Positions 1-7,659 of a stretch of DNA of 25,085 bases are shown one piece after another. A program made the translations under genes and the position numbers. Every line of letters starts with the position of its first letter. The stretch's first letter is position 1. The notes under the pieces are model-generated. The model saw nothing but the letters and a program-made list of their open reading frames with translations. It was not told where the DNA came from and searched no databases. The DNA lies in IMG/VR virus record IMGVR_UViG_3300013010_000063, positions 1-25,085 of that record, one strand, 5' to 3'. Source of the DNA: a virus.

Positions 1-60
1 ATGGTCTTCTGAACATTTTATAATAGTTTCGCCTTTTTTCATAGTAACATTTTTAGCCAT
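1..60 (-). CDS. Partial CDS, unidentified neck/tail gene (5' end only)
   Basis: An ATG at 60 reads 20 codons without a stop to the window edge; it begins M-A-K-N-V-T-M-K-K-G. It shares one base with the TAA of the preceding gene (a TAATG junction) and has a strong GAGGGAG Shine-Dalgarno sequence just upstream, so the start looks real. It follows a tail-terminator-like gene, where siphoviruses usually place the tail tube protein, but 20 residues are too few to identify it. Confidence 0.6.
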   Translation of the reverse strand, partial: MAKNVTMKKGETIIKCSEDH

Positions 61-503
61 TATGCACTCCCTCTAGTAAATTCATAAACAACCCTTGCTG
101 TTATTCTTACACCACCATAAGGATAAATAGTTCCCTCGTCTGATGATGCTTCTATTATTTGGGTATCTATTGCATTACCATTTCTAGTTATATCATTATC
201 TAAAGTTTCTTCAACAACTTCTATAATTTGATTTCTAACAGTATCTATATTTGTTGTTGTGCCTTTACCAAAAGCAACTATTAAAAAATCTATTGTACCT
301 CGATATGTTCCTGCTCCAGTATCGCCTATGCTTAATACTTCCCTTGTTTCATCACCACTTTGTATAAACATTGCAGGAAACTGGGCATCACTTAATTCTT
401 CAACTTCAAAAGGTTCTCTAGTAATCTTTTTAAACTCAATAGGACTTGTTACAGCATCAAGTTTTGTGATTATATCACTAGCTATGTTTTCTCTTTTGCT
501 CAT
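60..503 (-). CDS. Neck / tail-terminator-like protein (putative)
   Basis: This 147-aa protein lies directly after an HK97-gp10-like gene and before the next tail gene. Size and position match tail terminator or tail completion proteins, which form a ring at the top of the tail and join it to the head. The N-terminal helix followed by alternating beta segments (residues 60-80 and 125-143) is compatible with that fold, but there is no diagnostic motif. It overlaps the upstream gene by four bases (ATGA), implying coupled translation. The role is inferred mainly from gene order. Confidence 0.6.
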   Translation of the reverse strand: MSKRENIASDIITKLDAVTSPIEFKKITREPFEVEELSDAQFPAMFIQSGDETREVLSIGDTGAGTYRGTIDFLIVAFGKGTTTNIDTVRNQIIEVVEETLDNDITRNGNAIDTQIIEASSDEGTIYPYGGVRITARVVYEFTRGSA

Positions 504-970
504 AATTTCATTTCTTTAAAATAAAAATTTTGAAATTCTTTAATTATTTTATCTTCTTCTTTGTTACCTATAGCAAAAAAAGGTCTTGTTGTCTTTCTTT
601 TGCCTACTCCAAAACTATCGTGATAACTTGCAATCTTTTCTCTTTCCTTATTAGCAAAAAATAATGTGCTTTTTAAACCACCAGTTTTAAAGTCTAAACT
701 TCTAAACATTTTACCAGTATCTGTTAAATCAACAAAACCAGTTTGTCTACCTCGCTTTTTTCGGCTTCTCACAGTAGATGGAGCATATGACCTCATATTA
801 CCCCCATCTGGTAGTTTACCTGCTTGTGTTCGCTTTGTAATCATCAATATAGCCATGTTTGAAACTCTATTAAGTGATTTGGTTATTACTGCCTTTTGTT
901 TTCTACTAATTTTCTTTAGTAGATTAGTTATTTCTATAGAATTTACGTTAACTTTTACATCAACTGACAT
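500..970 (-). CDS. HK97 gp10-like / Mu gpG-like neck (virion morphogenesis) protein
   Basis: This is a 156-aa basic protein. After an N-terminal helical segment come a proline/serine stretch with a basic SRKKRGR patch (residues 72-80) and a C-terminal TRPFFAIGNKEEDKI segment. The TRPF(F/L)-hydrophobic-x-acidic pattern is typical of the HK97 gp10 and phage virion-morphogenesis families, which act at the head-tail interface. It sits between the head-tail adaptor and the tail terminator candidate, the usual position. The ATG overlaps the previous stop as TAATG. Family assignment is by recalled motif and synteny. Confidence 0.72.
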   Translation of the reverse strand: MSVDVKVNVNSIEITNLLKKISRKQKAVITKSLNRVSNMAILMITKRTQAGKLPDGGNMRSYAPSTVRSRKKRGRQTGFVDLTDTGKMFRSLDFKTGGLKSTLFFANKEREKIASYHDSFGVGKRKTTRPFFAIGNKEEDKIIKEFQNFYFKEMKL

Positions 971-1446
971 TATCTAACTAACCTTAACTGATGTAATGAT
1001 TCTTTTTCACTATCTGAAACAGTACCACCACCATCTTCATCATATTCAACACCATCTCTAAGAATAGCTTGAAATTCTTCTTCATATCTATCTCTATAGA
1101 AATCTATTTGAACTTGGAATGTGTCTTTGCCCTCGCCAGTATCTGGGTCTTTCCATTTAGTTAGAATTGGATAAGCATATTTCCATAAAGCTAAATAAAC
1201 TACTGATTGTGTCCATTGTGAGTTTGTTAGCTTGCTATTAGTCATTTCAACTGATGTTACTTTGGTAATATCCTTATATCTGACTTGATGCCTATATCTT
1301 TCCCACCATTCTTCACGAACTCGTCTTAAAACATCATTTTCAGCAAATTGTAATTGATCGCCAAAATCGGTAATGCCAAAACCTAATATATCTGGTTGTA
1401 TCTTTTGTAAATCGGTATTAGCAACTGCAAATTCAGATGTAGCCAT
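970..1446 (-). CDS. Head-tail adaptor / connector protein (putative)
   Basis: This 158-aa protein begins with an acidic DLQKIQPDILGFGI segment and contains aromatic helices (REEWWERYRHQVRY, residues 44-57; VVYLALWKYAYPIL, residues 82-95), like the helical bundle of gp6/gp15-type connector adaptors that dock under the portal. The C-terminal third holds a DRYEEEFQAILRDGVEYDEDGGG segment. Its place between the capsid gene and the gp10-like gene supports an adaptor role. It follows the stop of the 80-aa gene with no spacer and ends in a TAATG overlap. No exact family is assigned. Confidence 0.62.
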   Translation of the reverse strand: MATSEFAVANTDLQKIQPDILGFGITDFGDQLQFAENDVLRRVREEWWERYRHQVRYKDITKVTSVEMTNSKLTNSQWTQSVVYLALWKYAYPILTKWKDPDTGEGKDTFQVQIDFYRDRYEEEFQAILRDGVEYDEDGGGTVSDSEKESLHQLRLVR

Positions 1447-1689
1447 TTACTTACCCTTTTTTTTAGATTTTTTATGTTTTGCACTTTTGTTGTTAAAAGA
1501 ATCTACATCAATAATTGATTCTTCTTTTTTCCATTCATTATCTATTTTTGGTTCTGGTGTAGGCTCTACTTTAGGCTCAACATATAAAGACCAACCTCTT
1601 TTTGCCCATAATTTTTCATTTGGCTCATATTGTATTTTTAATCTTTCAATAATATCGCCTTTTTTATTTGATAGCTTTACAGTTTCCAT
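1447..1689 (-). CDS. Small lysine-rich protein of unknown function, downstream of capsid
   Basis: This 80-aa protein starts METVKLSNKKGD and ends in a Ser/Lys-rich tail (KSAKHKKSKKKGK). A longer frame opens with GTG at 1725, but that codon lies in a terminator hairpin; the ATG at 1689 has an AGGGA ribosome site about seven bases upstream, so I chose it. Residues 5-45 form a compact region with WSLYVEPKVEP, and the middle is proline/glutamate rich. Capsid-adjacent small proteins can be head decoration or completion factors, but nothing here proves that. Confidence 0.7.
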   Translation of the reverse strand: METVKLSNKKGDIIERLKIQYEPNEKLWAKRGWSLYVEPKVEPTPEPKIDNEWKKEESIIDVDSFNNKSAKHKKSKKKGK

Positions 1690-1702
1690 CTTAAATCCCT
1701 TT

Positions 1703-1728
1703 AATAAAAGGGGTGGATTGACCACCCC
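1703..1728 (-). terminator. Rho-independent terminator after the major capsid gene
   Basis: On the minus strand a perfect 7-bp GC-rich stem (GGGGTGG/CCACCCC at 1710-1728) with a 5-base loop is followed at once by TTTTATT. It begins 15 bases after the capsid stop codon, so it should end or attenuate transcripts of the scaffold-capsid unit and lower expression of the connector genes beyond. Confidence 0.85.
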
Positions 1729-1743
1729 ATATATTATTAATTA

Positions 1744-2586
1744 TTAAAGTGCAGAGTCTGCAGTTAATTTAACACCATAGCTATCGTGTAGTTCTCCTAC
1801 ACCATATACTGCTGTTGCTACAATTTCATCTGCTCTCAAACTTGCATCTCTTTGACTTTCAATCTTTAGGTCTTGCATCATAGCCATACCTAAAGCATCT
1901 TGAGAAAAGATTGCACCGATTGAATCATCTGAACCATCTACAGAAATATTTGAAGATTCAAAGACTTGGACACCTGCGATTTGACCTACAAATCCTGCTC
2001 TAAGTGCTTCGTTACCTAAATCTGGCATATTACCTGCACTACCAACAAATGTATTTGTTAGTTGTTTTTTGATTTGATACATGACCTTTGGGTGAAATAC
2101 ACCATAATAAGGTGCAGGAACATTTGCAGTCTTTAGTTTTGCAACTGCTTTGAACATTTCATCAATGGTAAGTTCGCCACCTGCAGAACCTTGACCCTCT
2201 GAAAAGCCAGTAAATAAAGCTGACAAATCTGTATCAACTTTTTTTGCGATTGCTTCACCAAATAACCTACCAATATCTCCTGCAACATTTCTTGATGCTG
2301 AATTTCTTGCTAAGTCTGTTAGTGTTGTCATAATACCAACTTCAGATGCTGTAATAGTAACTGAACTTGGGTTTATAGCTGTGTTTGAAAGGTCTGATGC
2401 TTCACTTACTGCTGATGCTGATACTACTCCATAAATCGGTACTTCTACTGATTTACCACCACCTACAATAGTGTAGTTTCTGACAAGGTTTCTCATTATT
2501 GATTGCTCATTTGCAACGAATAATGCTTCTGCAACTATCTCGGTGTATAGTTCCGAAATGGTTGAACTGGTTGTTTCACCTGACAT
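1744..2586 (-). CDS. Major capsid protein (HK97 fold, putative)
   Basis: This 280-aa acidic protein has the layout of a phage-encoded HK97-fold major capsid protein. A helical N-arm (SELYTEIVAEALFVANEQSI) leads to an E-loop-like VGGGKSVEVPIYG segment (residues 41-53), a long spine-helix region with NSASRNVAGDIGRLFGEAIAKKVD, and an A-domain with YYGVFHPKVMYQIKKQL and GQIAGVQVFESSNI. The C-terminal DEIVATAVYGVGELHDSYGVKL segment resembles the closing strands of marine siphophage capsids. It follows the scaffold gene, has a strong AAGGAG ribosome site, and is followed directly by a strong terminator. These are the marks of a highly expressed capsid gene. Confidence 0.88.
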   Translation of the reverse strand: MSGETTSSTISELYTEIVAEALFVANEQSIMRNLVRNYTIVGGGKSVEVPIYGVVSASAVSEASDLSNTAINPSSVTITASEVGIMTTLTDLARNSASRNVAGDIGRLFGEAIAKKVDTDLSALFTGFSEGQGSAGGELTIDEMFKAVAKLKTANVPAPYYGVFHPKVMYQIKKQLTNTFVGSAGNMPDLGNEALRAGFVGQIAGVQVFESSNISVDGSDDSIGAIFSQDALGMAMMQDLKIESQRDASLRADEIVATAVYGVGELHDSYGVKLTADSAL

Positions 2587-2615
2587 ATTTTAACTCCTTA
2601 TAAATTTAATGTCAT

Positions 2616-3317
2616 TTAATTGTTCAAAACAATCGTACTAGGTTTGGAATTTCTAATTTTTCTGTATTCAGAATATTTTTTCCTATCCGTTGGATTGTTC
2701 ATATCTAAATCACTCAAATTTAAAGGTTTGTTGAGTTCTGACCTATCCACATTTGACACCGAGCCAGAACCACTAGGGGTAGCACTAACGAAGTGAGGGT
2801 TTTGTGTTAAGAACTCTTGAACCAATTCGTCTGTGGATAAAAGTTCACCCATTTTGTTATATCTTGCTAATCCAGATTTATCAAGTATTTCTACATTCCC
2901 TGATTCATTTAACTTAATATCGCTTTTTAAAAGTTCTACAACTTGGTCTGGATTAATAGCTTTATTCCTTGATGCTGATGATAATAAAGACTTGTTTATC
3001 TTAATATCTTTTAGCTGATTTTCTAAGTTTGTTTTTTCTTTATTAAACTCTTGAGTTCTTGTTTTAAGTATTTCCTCAAACTCACCCTTTTGAATTCTTT
3101 GCTTTTCTTCTAGGTCTTTTTGTGTCTTTACAGCATTTACAGCAATATCTAAATCTTCAACGCCCAGTTTCTTATACATAGACCCCCTTTCTTTGGCTAA
3201 TCGTCTTTCAACAATGTTATTAACCTCATCTTGGGTAAATGTATTGGTTGGCTGTTCTTGTACTTGTGGTGCTTCTTCTTGAGTTTCAGCAGTTTGTTCT
3301 ACTTGATTTTCTTCCAT
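2616..3317 (-). CDS. Capsid scaffolding protein
   Basis: This 233-aa highly charged protein has a Gln/Glu-rich, Pro-containing N-terminus (QTAETQEEAPQVQEQPT). It is followed by TFTQDEVNNIVERRLAKERG and a long predicted coiled coil (residues 50-110, rich in K, E and Q), then a polar C-terminus. The DEVN-xIVxRRLAKER pattern is typical of phage scaffold proteins encoded just before the capsid gene. Scaffold directs assembly of the procapsid and is then removed. The start has an excellent GGAGG site and lies about 20 bases below a strong promoter. No protease domain is fused to it. Confidence 0.85.
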   Translation of the reverse strand: MEENQVEQTAETQEEAPQVQEQPTNTFTQDEVNNIVERRLAKERGSMYKKLGVEDLDIAVNAVKTQKDLEEKQRIQKGEFEEILKTRTQEFNKEKTNLENQLKDIKINKSLLSSASRNKAINPDQVVELLKSDIKLNESGNVEILDKSGLARYNKMGELLSTDELVQEFLTQNPHFVSATPSGSGSVSNVDRSELNKPLNLSDLDMNNPTDRKKYSEYRKIRNSKPSTIVLNN

Positions 3318-3341
3318 TTAAACCTCCATATTGGTAGTATC

Positions 3342-3370
3342 TTTATAGCATCTTCTTCTTTAATTTTCAA
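3342..3370 (-). promoter_or_regulatory. Sigma70-type promoter for scaffold and capsid genes
   Basis: Read on the minus strand: TTGAAA (3370-3365), 17-base spacer, TATAAA (3347-3342), with an extended -10 TG one base before it. Each hexamer matches consensus at five of six positions. The predicted start near 3335 leaves a leader of about 18 bases with a GGAGG site before the scaffold ATG. Paired with the terminator at 1703-1728, it defines a two-gene capsid transcript. Confidence 0.75.
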
Positions 3371-3583
3371 CTAATCGTCATCTTCTGGTTCTAACCAATT
3401 ATTATGACCCTCTTTCTCTGCTATCTCTGGCAATCTTAAAAACATTCTTTCATCATAACTAGCAAAATATAAAAATTCTTCATCATTTATTTGCCTACCT
3501 ATTTCTCTAAATCTTTTATAATCTTTAACTGTGATAATTTTTTTTTCGACAATATCACCTGCTTCACCAATTATTTCTCTCAT
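3371..3583 (-). CDS. Hypothetical protein between MuF and scaffold genes
   Basis: This 70-aa acidic protein starts MREIIGEAGDIVEKKI and contains KDYKRFREIGRQINDEEFLYFASYDERMFLRLP, then an acidic end (LEPEDDD). It overlaps the metallopeptidase-fused head gene by four bases (ATGA), so it is probably made by coupled translation. Its close tie to that gene raises the possibility that it partners or restrains the metallopeptidase domain, but this is only positional. No family is recognised. Confidence 0.75.
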   Translation of the reverse strand: MREIIGEAGDIVEKKIITVKDYKRFREIGRQINDEEFLYFASYDERMFLRLPEIAEKEGHNNWLEPEDDD

Positions 3584-5364
3584 TTTAACACCTCATCTTC
3601 TAAAAATTGAATAAATTTTGGGTCTACAAGTTGTTCTTTACCCATATGATATAAGCTAAAATTTTCTGCAAACCATTCTTGAACGTCTTGAGTTGAATAC
3701 CTTGTTGCACCCTTTTTGTAATACATACCCTCATCAAAAACTTTATTAGTTAATTTTTCTTCTATTGGTGGTTGTTCATATAATGGAATACGTTTAGGTC
3801 TATTTTTTAATTGATGTACTGTATGTGCAAATTCGTGATAAAGAACATTTCTAAATTTATCAAATTCATCATCAAAATAATAAAAAGCATTATGTGGTCT
3901 TACCCAAGTATCTGGTTTTTTCTTTCTTTCTTTAGTTACACTATCTCCAATTTTAAACTTTTTCCCCAAGTCGGCTTCTCTTTGATAGTAACCTTTACCA
4001 GTAAAAGCATTTCTAAATACTTCTGTGTCTCTATCCACATTGTTTTTATTAAAATACTTTGGGTTTATTTTTAAATTCCCATCACCCATTGACATTAATG
4101 CTCTACCCTTTGCAGTAACAGTAATAGACCTTAATTTTGGAACATTATATAATTCTGCTAATTCATCTAATTCTTGCATAACTGCATTTAATTGACTTGC
4201 TATTTCATTTTCTAGTTTTTCAACCCCAGTAACCTTACCAACATTTGTTTCATTAAATCTTGAATTTCCTACTGGTGGGTATCTATCATCTTTTGCATTT
4301 CTAGTAATTTGTTTTTGTAATTGGCTTGATATTAAACCACTATCCACAAAATTAAGTTCTTGAGAAGTTAAGGGGTTTTTTAATGATGACCTTTGACCTC
4401 TTCTTATTAACTCTGGTTCACTTTCCTCAACTACTGGTTCATCTGGCACTTCATCTACTGTTTCTTCACCCCATGCAGGGTCTGTGGGTATCCAAGTATG
4501 TCTACATCTATAACCACCCCTGACAATAAAAGGGTCTCCAGTTGACTTTCCCTGCCATGACCTAGTGTTCCACATATCCCTAATTTGTTCTTCTGTAAGT
4601 GTCTTATTCAGCATATTCACACAGAATTCACGACTATCTCTTACTAATGTACCAGTATATGTAAAATGATTTAATCCTGCTTCTTTTGCTTTTGCTACTG
4701 TAAACTGCCCATGAAACTGCATAACACTGTCGTGAGCAATCTGACTGGCATAACGTCTTAGATTGTTTCCTGCCCTATCACTCGCATATTGAGTGTGCAA
4801 TTTCCTTACTGCATCTTCTACTTGTGCTTTTTTTGCACTATCAAATTTATTCTCGTTAACAAAATCAACTAATTCATTTATCTCACGAGTATTTGAGGAT
4901 TTATAAACTCCATTGATATGTGATTTGATATTACTAACCATATCGTTAAATGGTCTACCTGCTATTGTACTTTGGTAAACCTCATCATTAATCACCTTTA
5001 GAAATCGTTCTGCTATATCTTCAAAGCCACTAAATGACTGGGTTTTCAAGGCATTGATGGTTGCTAAATCTACATCTGTTAGGTTTTTAAACTTTGCAGG
5101 AATTGGCATTTTCCCAAAAGTATCTAATGTTTCTTTTGCTATTTTATTATAATCATCATTAATTATTAGATCAGCTTCATTCAAAAATGTGGATTCAATT
5201 ATGGTTCTTAGTCTGGGTTGTAACTGGATAGCTAATCTTTGAGAAACTAAGTTACCTTTTGTGGCTCTGGTAATTTCATTAACTACATCATTTTCTAACT
5301 TATATAATACGTTTATTATACGTTCTTCATGCTGATCGGCTAATTTTTCTAAAATTCTTGACAT
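3580..5364 (-). CDS. MuF-type minor head protein fused to a C-terminal zincin metallopeptidase domain
   Basis: In this 594-aa protein, residues 1-300 look like the Mu gpF / SPP1 gp7 head-morphogenesis domain. That part has a helical N-terminus, TYTGTLVRDSREFC (235-248), and the family's closing GGYRCRHTW motif (283-291). An acidic Pro/Glu linker follows (300-322). Residues 350-594 form a second domain with YHEFAHTVHQL (509-519), an HExxH zinc site (H510, E511, H514), and EWFAENF (563-569), whose E563 or E567 could be the third zinc ligand. MuF proteins are few-copy head proteins, and some carry C-terminal effector domains. The fused peptidase may be packaged in the virion and injected, or act in assembly; which is unknown. 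Confidence 0.85.
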   Translation of the reverse strand: MSRILEKLADQHEERIINVLYKLENDVVNEITRATKGNLVSQRLAIQLQPRLRTIIESTFLNEADLIINDDYNKIAKETLDTFGKMPIPAKFKNLTDVDLATINALKTQSFSGFEDIAERFLKVINDEVYQSTIAGRPFNDMVSNIKSHINGVYKSSNTREINELVDFVNENKFDSAKKAQVEDAVRKLHTQYASDRAGNNLRRYASQIAHDSVMQFHGQFTVAKAKEAGLNHFTYTGTLVRDSREFCVNMLNKTLTEEQIRDMWNTRSWQGKSTGDPFIVRGGYRCRHTWIPTDPAWGEETVDEVPDEPVVEESEPELIRRGQRSSLKNPLTSQELNFVDSGLISSQLQKQITRNAKDDRYPPVGNSRFNETNVGKVTGVEKLENEIASQLNAVMQELDELAELYNVPKLRSITVTAKGRALMSMGDGNLKINPKYFNKNNVDRDTEVFRNAFTGKGYYQREADLGKKFKIGDSVTKERKKKPDTWVRPHNAFYYFDDEFDKFRNVLYHEFAHTVHQLKNRPKRIPLYEQPPIEEKLTNKVFDEGMYYKKGATRYSTQDVQEWFAENFSLYHMGKEQLVDPKFIQFLEDEVLK

Positions 5365-5367
5365 ATT

Positions 5368-5655
5368 TTATAATGGAAAGTTCTTTTTCCACGCCCTTAT
5401 TGACCAGTAAGCAGGTGAAAGTGTCTTTTGCCCTTTAACTTCTTTTAAAACCCCACCCATTCTAGCTAAAAAAGACTTTTGTCTTGCAGGTATGTTTTTC
5501 TTTATGGTCATTCCCCTAGCACCAAATGTAACCTTTTTAACATTACCAGTAGATTTATTCTTTACATAAACACCAAACTTTTTTCTTTTAGATTCTGTTG
5601 CTGACAATCTAAATGGTTTATTTAATGCTACGTTTCTACCTCTATATAATGCCAT
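5368..5655 (-). CDS. Small basic phage protein, possible virion component (RKKFGVYVKNKSTGNVKKV type)
   Basis: This 95-aa, strongly basic protein has a central KKFGVYVKNKSTGNVKKVTF segment, then FGARGMTIKKNIPARQKSFLARM, ending SPAYWSIRAWKKNFPL. I recall similar short domains (KFxVYVK...TGNVxKVxFG ... RKxFxARH ... YWSxxxW) in head modules of marine myo- and siphophages, as stand-alone proteins or as tails of scaffold/protease proteins. The role is unknown; it may bind DNA or join the capsid interior. It has an AAGGA ribosome site and lies three bases before the MuF gene. It is the last of a run of four small genes between portal and MuF. Confidence 0.8.
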   Translation of the reverse strand: MALYRGRNVALNKPFRLSATESKRKKFGVYVKNKSTGNVKKVTFGARGMTIKKNIPARQKSFLARMGGVLKEVKGQKTLSPAYWSIRAWKKNFPL

Positions 5656-5693
5656 ACTAAGTCCTTGTTTTTACTAGGGTTTTCCCAGGATTA

Positions 5694-5813
5694 TTACCTA
5701 TCATTTAATCTTTCGTTAACTATTGCCTTACATACTGGGCATTTATAAACATCTTTCAAAACCTCTATTAGAAACACCTTACAAATAATACATATTTTTT
5801 TAGGCTTCTCCAT
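5694..5813 (-). CDS. 39-aa zinc-ribbon-like microprotein
   Basis: A short reading frame runs from ATG 5813 to TAA 5694: MEKPKKICIICK..., then KCPVCKAIVNERLNDR. It has two CxxC pairs (C8-x2-C11 and C25-x2-C28) spaced as in a minimal zinc ribbon, which is hard to explain by chance in a 39-codon frame. It fills the gap between two conserved small basic genes in the head module. The ribosome site is weak, so it is probably translated by coupling from the gene ending at 5824. Function unknown; DNA or protein binding is plausible. Confidence 0.65.
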   Translation of the reverse strand: MEKPKKICIICKVFLIEVLKDVYKCPVCKAIVNERLNDR

Positions 5814-5823
5814 AACATCAGCA

Positions 5824-6087
5824 TCATTTTCTTTTACGCTTACTGGCTCTTGATATTATATCTTTATCAAAAGAACCAGACCTGCCACGACTAATTAGCT
5901 TGTTTACTCTTGCCATTGCCCATGCTGACATAGGTATTCTAGGTCTTGAACCAGATGAAAGAAATGCACCTTGACCTCTACGAAAACTAGCTTTTAAATC
6001 TGCTAAATTAAATAACTTAGATTTTTTGGCTTTTGCTCTAAGTGTTGCAATAGTTCTTGCTGATAAAGGTTTCCTTTTTACTGCCAT
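5824..6087 (-). CDS. Small basic conserved phage protein (RRGQGAFLSSGSRP family)
   Basis: This 87-aa basic protein starts MAVKRKPLSARTIATLRAKA and contains FRRGQGAFLSSGSRPRIPMS followed by AWAMARVNKLI, ending in SKRKRK. The RxGQGA(F/Y)LSSGSRP...AWAMxRVNxFI pattern is a DUF-type domain I recall from many marine phages, often close to head genes and sometimes as part of larger virion proteins; its function is not established. The start overlaps the preceding stop as TAATG, with an AAGGA site ten bases upstream. The high Arg/Lys content fits nucleic-acid binding. Confidence 0.85.
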   Translation of the reverse strand: MAVKRKPLSARTIATLRAKAKKSKLFNLADLKASFRRGQGAFLSSGSRPRIPMSAWAMARVNKLISRGRSGSFDKDIISRASKRKRK

Positions 6088-6260
6088 TAAGACTTATTCC
6101 TTTTCTTTAATAGTGACATTGGTATTCTTGCACCTGCCTTATACAAAGAACTAATCTGCTTTAATAAGGTTGCTCTAGCATTTCTTTTTGCACCTTTTAA
6201 ACCAGATAGATATTTTTTAGGTATCTTAGTCTTTTTATCTTTAGGAACTTTCCTCGCCAA
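6087..6260 (-). CDS. 57-aa basic conserved phage protein with TTG start
   Basis: The frame runs from TTG 6260 to TAA 6087 and encodes MARKVPKDKKTKIPKKYLSG, then LKGAKRNARATLLKQISSLY and KAGARIPMSLLKKRNKS. There is no ATG near its 5' end, so a standard scan misses it. Support comes from a GAGGG ribosome site seven bases before the TTG, TAATG coupling to the next gene, and a KIPKKYLSGLxGxxRxAR...RIPxSLLKKR pattern that I recall in small head-module proteins of other phages. It overlaps the 3' end of the portal gene by 20 bases. Function unknown; very basic. Confidence 0.8.
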   Translation of the reverse strand: MARKVPKDKKTKIPKKYLSGLKGAKRNARATLLKQISSLYKAGARIPMSLLKKRNKS

Positions 6261-7659
6261 CTGTTTGACCCTCTACTTCGGTTGTTTGGAATTGACCTCT
6301 AACAGTTCTAACAGCATCTATTTCTTCATTAATAGTTTTCATAGTTTCGTTATCATCTATTACTGCTTCTGCTATTTGTTTATCTATTTCTTTGTTAAAA
6401 GTTTCTGATTTTATGCCAGATGCTTTAGCCATTTGTAAATATTGCAGGTCATTCGCCCAATCTCTAATATCAAAAGTGTCTGGATAATTAACTGAACCAT
6501 TCCATTGTTTATCTAACCATTTAGCAAATAAACCCCAGATTTGTTCTTCTGCATTTTCTAAATAATCGGCTTTTTCTGATAATCTAGCATTTAAAAGTTG
6601 AAATTCTGTTTGTAAGGCAATTCCACTAGCTATTTGTGTACCAGTTGCCCTAACAGAACCCATATGGGTAATTCTATCAATAGCATCAACTTTATTTTGT
6701 ATGCACTTCATTATTCCATCTAGGTTTTGACCACTAGGTTGGATTATATAAGGCTTTAAAGATGAATCTAAATCTTCTGGTATTTCTATTATAGCACCTG
6801 CACCTGCACTAGCTTCAACATTAGGCGTTTTAACTAAACTAGGGTGGTTAGCTAATCTGATTAATTGTTCTTTCTCGGAATAATCATTATAAATAGATTG
6901 TTGAAGAAAGGCTACGTCTGATAAATCACTTATACCAATAGGTCGTTTATTACCTCGCAAATTATAAACATTAACAGCAGGAATAGTTCCTATTGGGTTA
7001 GGTATTTCTTCAATTAGCTTGACTTCACCCTCTGATGTTGGTTGATCGTATTCTTCTACTGAATATGTGCTTATAGTTTCTTCTGTGAATACTTTGATTA
7101 TGGCTCTTTCAGAATTTATATCTTCAACAAGTACCAACAAATCTAAATAAAATCTTCCACTAGCTGATCTAGCATAATTCCAATTTACTATGTTTTCTGG
7201 TGTATATATTGAAATATAAGGTCTAATATCTTGAGCAAGTTCTTCTGCTCTAGTCTTTGCATTAGATTGTGGCTTATCAACTACAACCCAACAGTTACCA
7301 TAAATACTAGCATTCATCTGGACTTCTCGCATGACTGAATCAAATGACCTACCATCTAAATCAGCATCTTGAATAAATGAAGTTAATTGTGGCTCATTAT
7401 CTAAATCACCATAATCTCTTGATGGTGGTACTCTCCATAAGAAACTGGTGTATATCTGGACTACGTTTTTACAATGGTTGTCTAGGGGTGTATGCCTTAC
7501 TCTTTGGTCATATTCCTCTGGCGATTCTAAAACATATCTGTGTAAGTAATAACCATTTTTATAATCATTACCACCTAAATAGCTTCTTATATAAAACTCC
7601 CAATTACTTATATTTGAGTGCCATAAATCGTGTTTTTGTGTAAGTGTTTCCCTATTCAT
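6241..7659 (-). CDS. Portal protein
   Basis: This 472-aa protein follows the terminase gene. Portal dodecamers form the DNA entry channel of the head and dock the terminase. Portal-like features are the N-terminal RHTPLDNHCKNVVQIYTSFL, VMREVQMNASIYGNCWVVVD (about residue 110), a wing with PYISIYTPENIVNW, IPAVNVYNLRG, then long helices near residues 260-280 (DVAFLQQSIYNDYSEKEQLI) and TGTQIASGIALQTEFQLLNA, as in SPP1 gp6/DUF4055-type portals. A GTG at 7668 would extend it by three codons. I prefer ATG 7659, which shares a TAATG overlap with terL and has an AGAGG site eight bases upstream. Confidence 0.87.
   Translation of the reverse strand: MNRETLTQKHDLWHSNISNWEFYIRSYLGGNDYKNGYYLHRYVLESPEEYDQRVRHTPLDNHCKNVVQIYTSFLWRVPPSRDYGDLDNEPQLTSFIQDADLDGRSFDSVMREVQMNASIYGNCWVVVDKPQSNAKTRAEELAQDIRPYISIYTPENIVNWNYARSASGRFYLDLLVLVEDINSERAIIKVFTEETISTYSVEEYDQPTSEGEVKLIEEIPNPIGTIPAVNVYNLRGNKRPIGISDLSDVAFLQQSIYNDYSEKEQLIRLANHPSLVKTPNVEASAGAGAIIEIPEDLDSSLKPYIIQPSGQNLDGIMKCIQNKVDAIDRITHMGSVRATGTQIASGIALQTEFQLLNARLSEKADYLENAEEQIWGLFAKWLDKQWNGSVNYPDTFDIRDWANDLQYLQMAKASGIKSETFNKEIDKQIAEAVIDDNETMKTINEEIDAVRTVRGQFQTTEVEGQTVGEESS

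Noticed and set aside
1690-1725. GTG start at 1725 for the small lysine-rich gene
   Set aside because: The codon is inside the terminator stem and has no ribosome site; ATG 1689 has AGGGA upstream.
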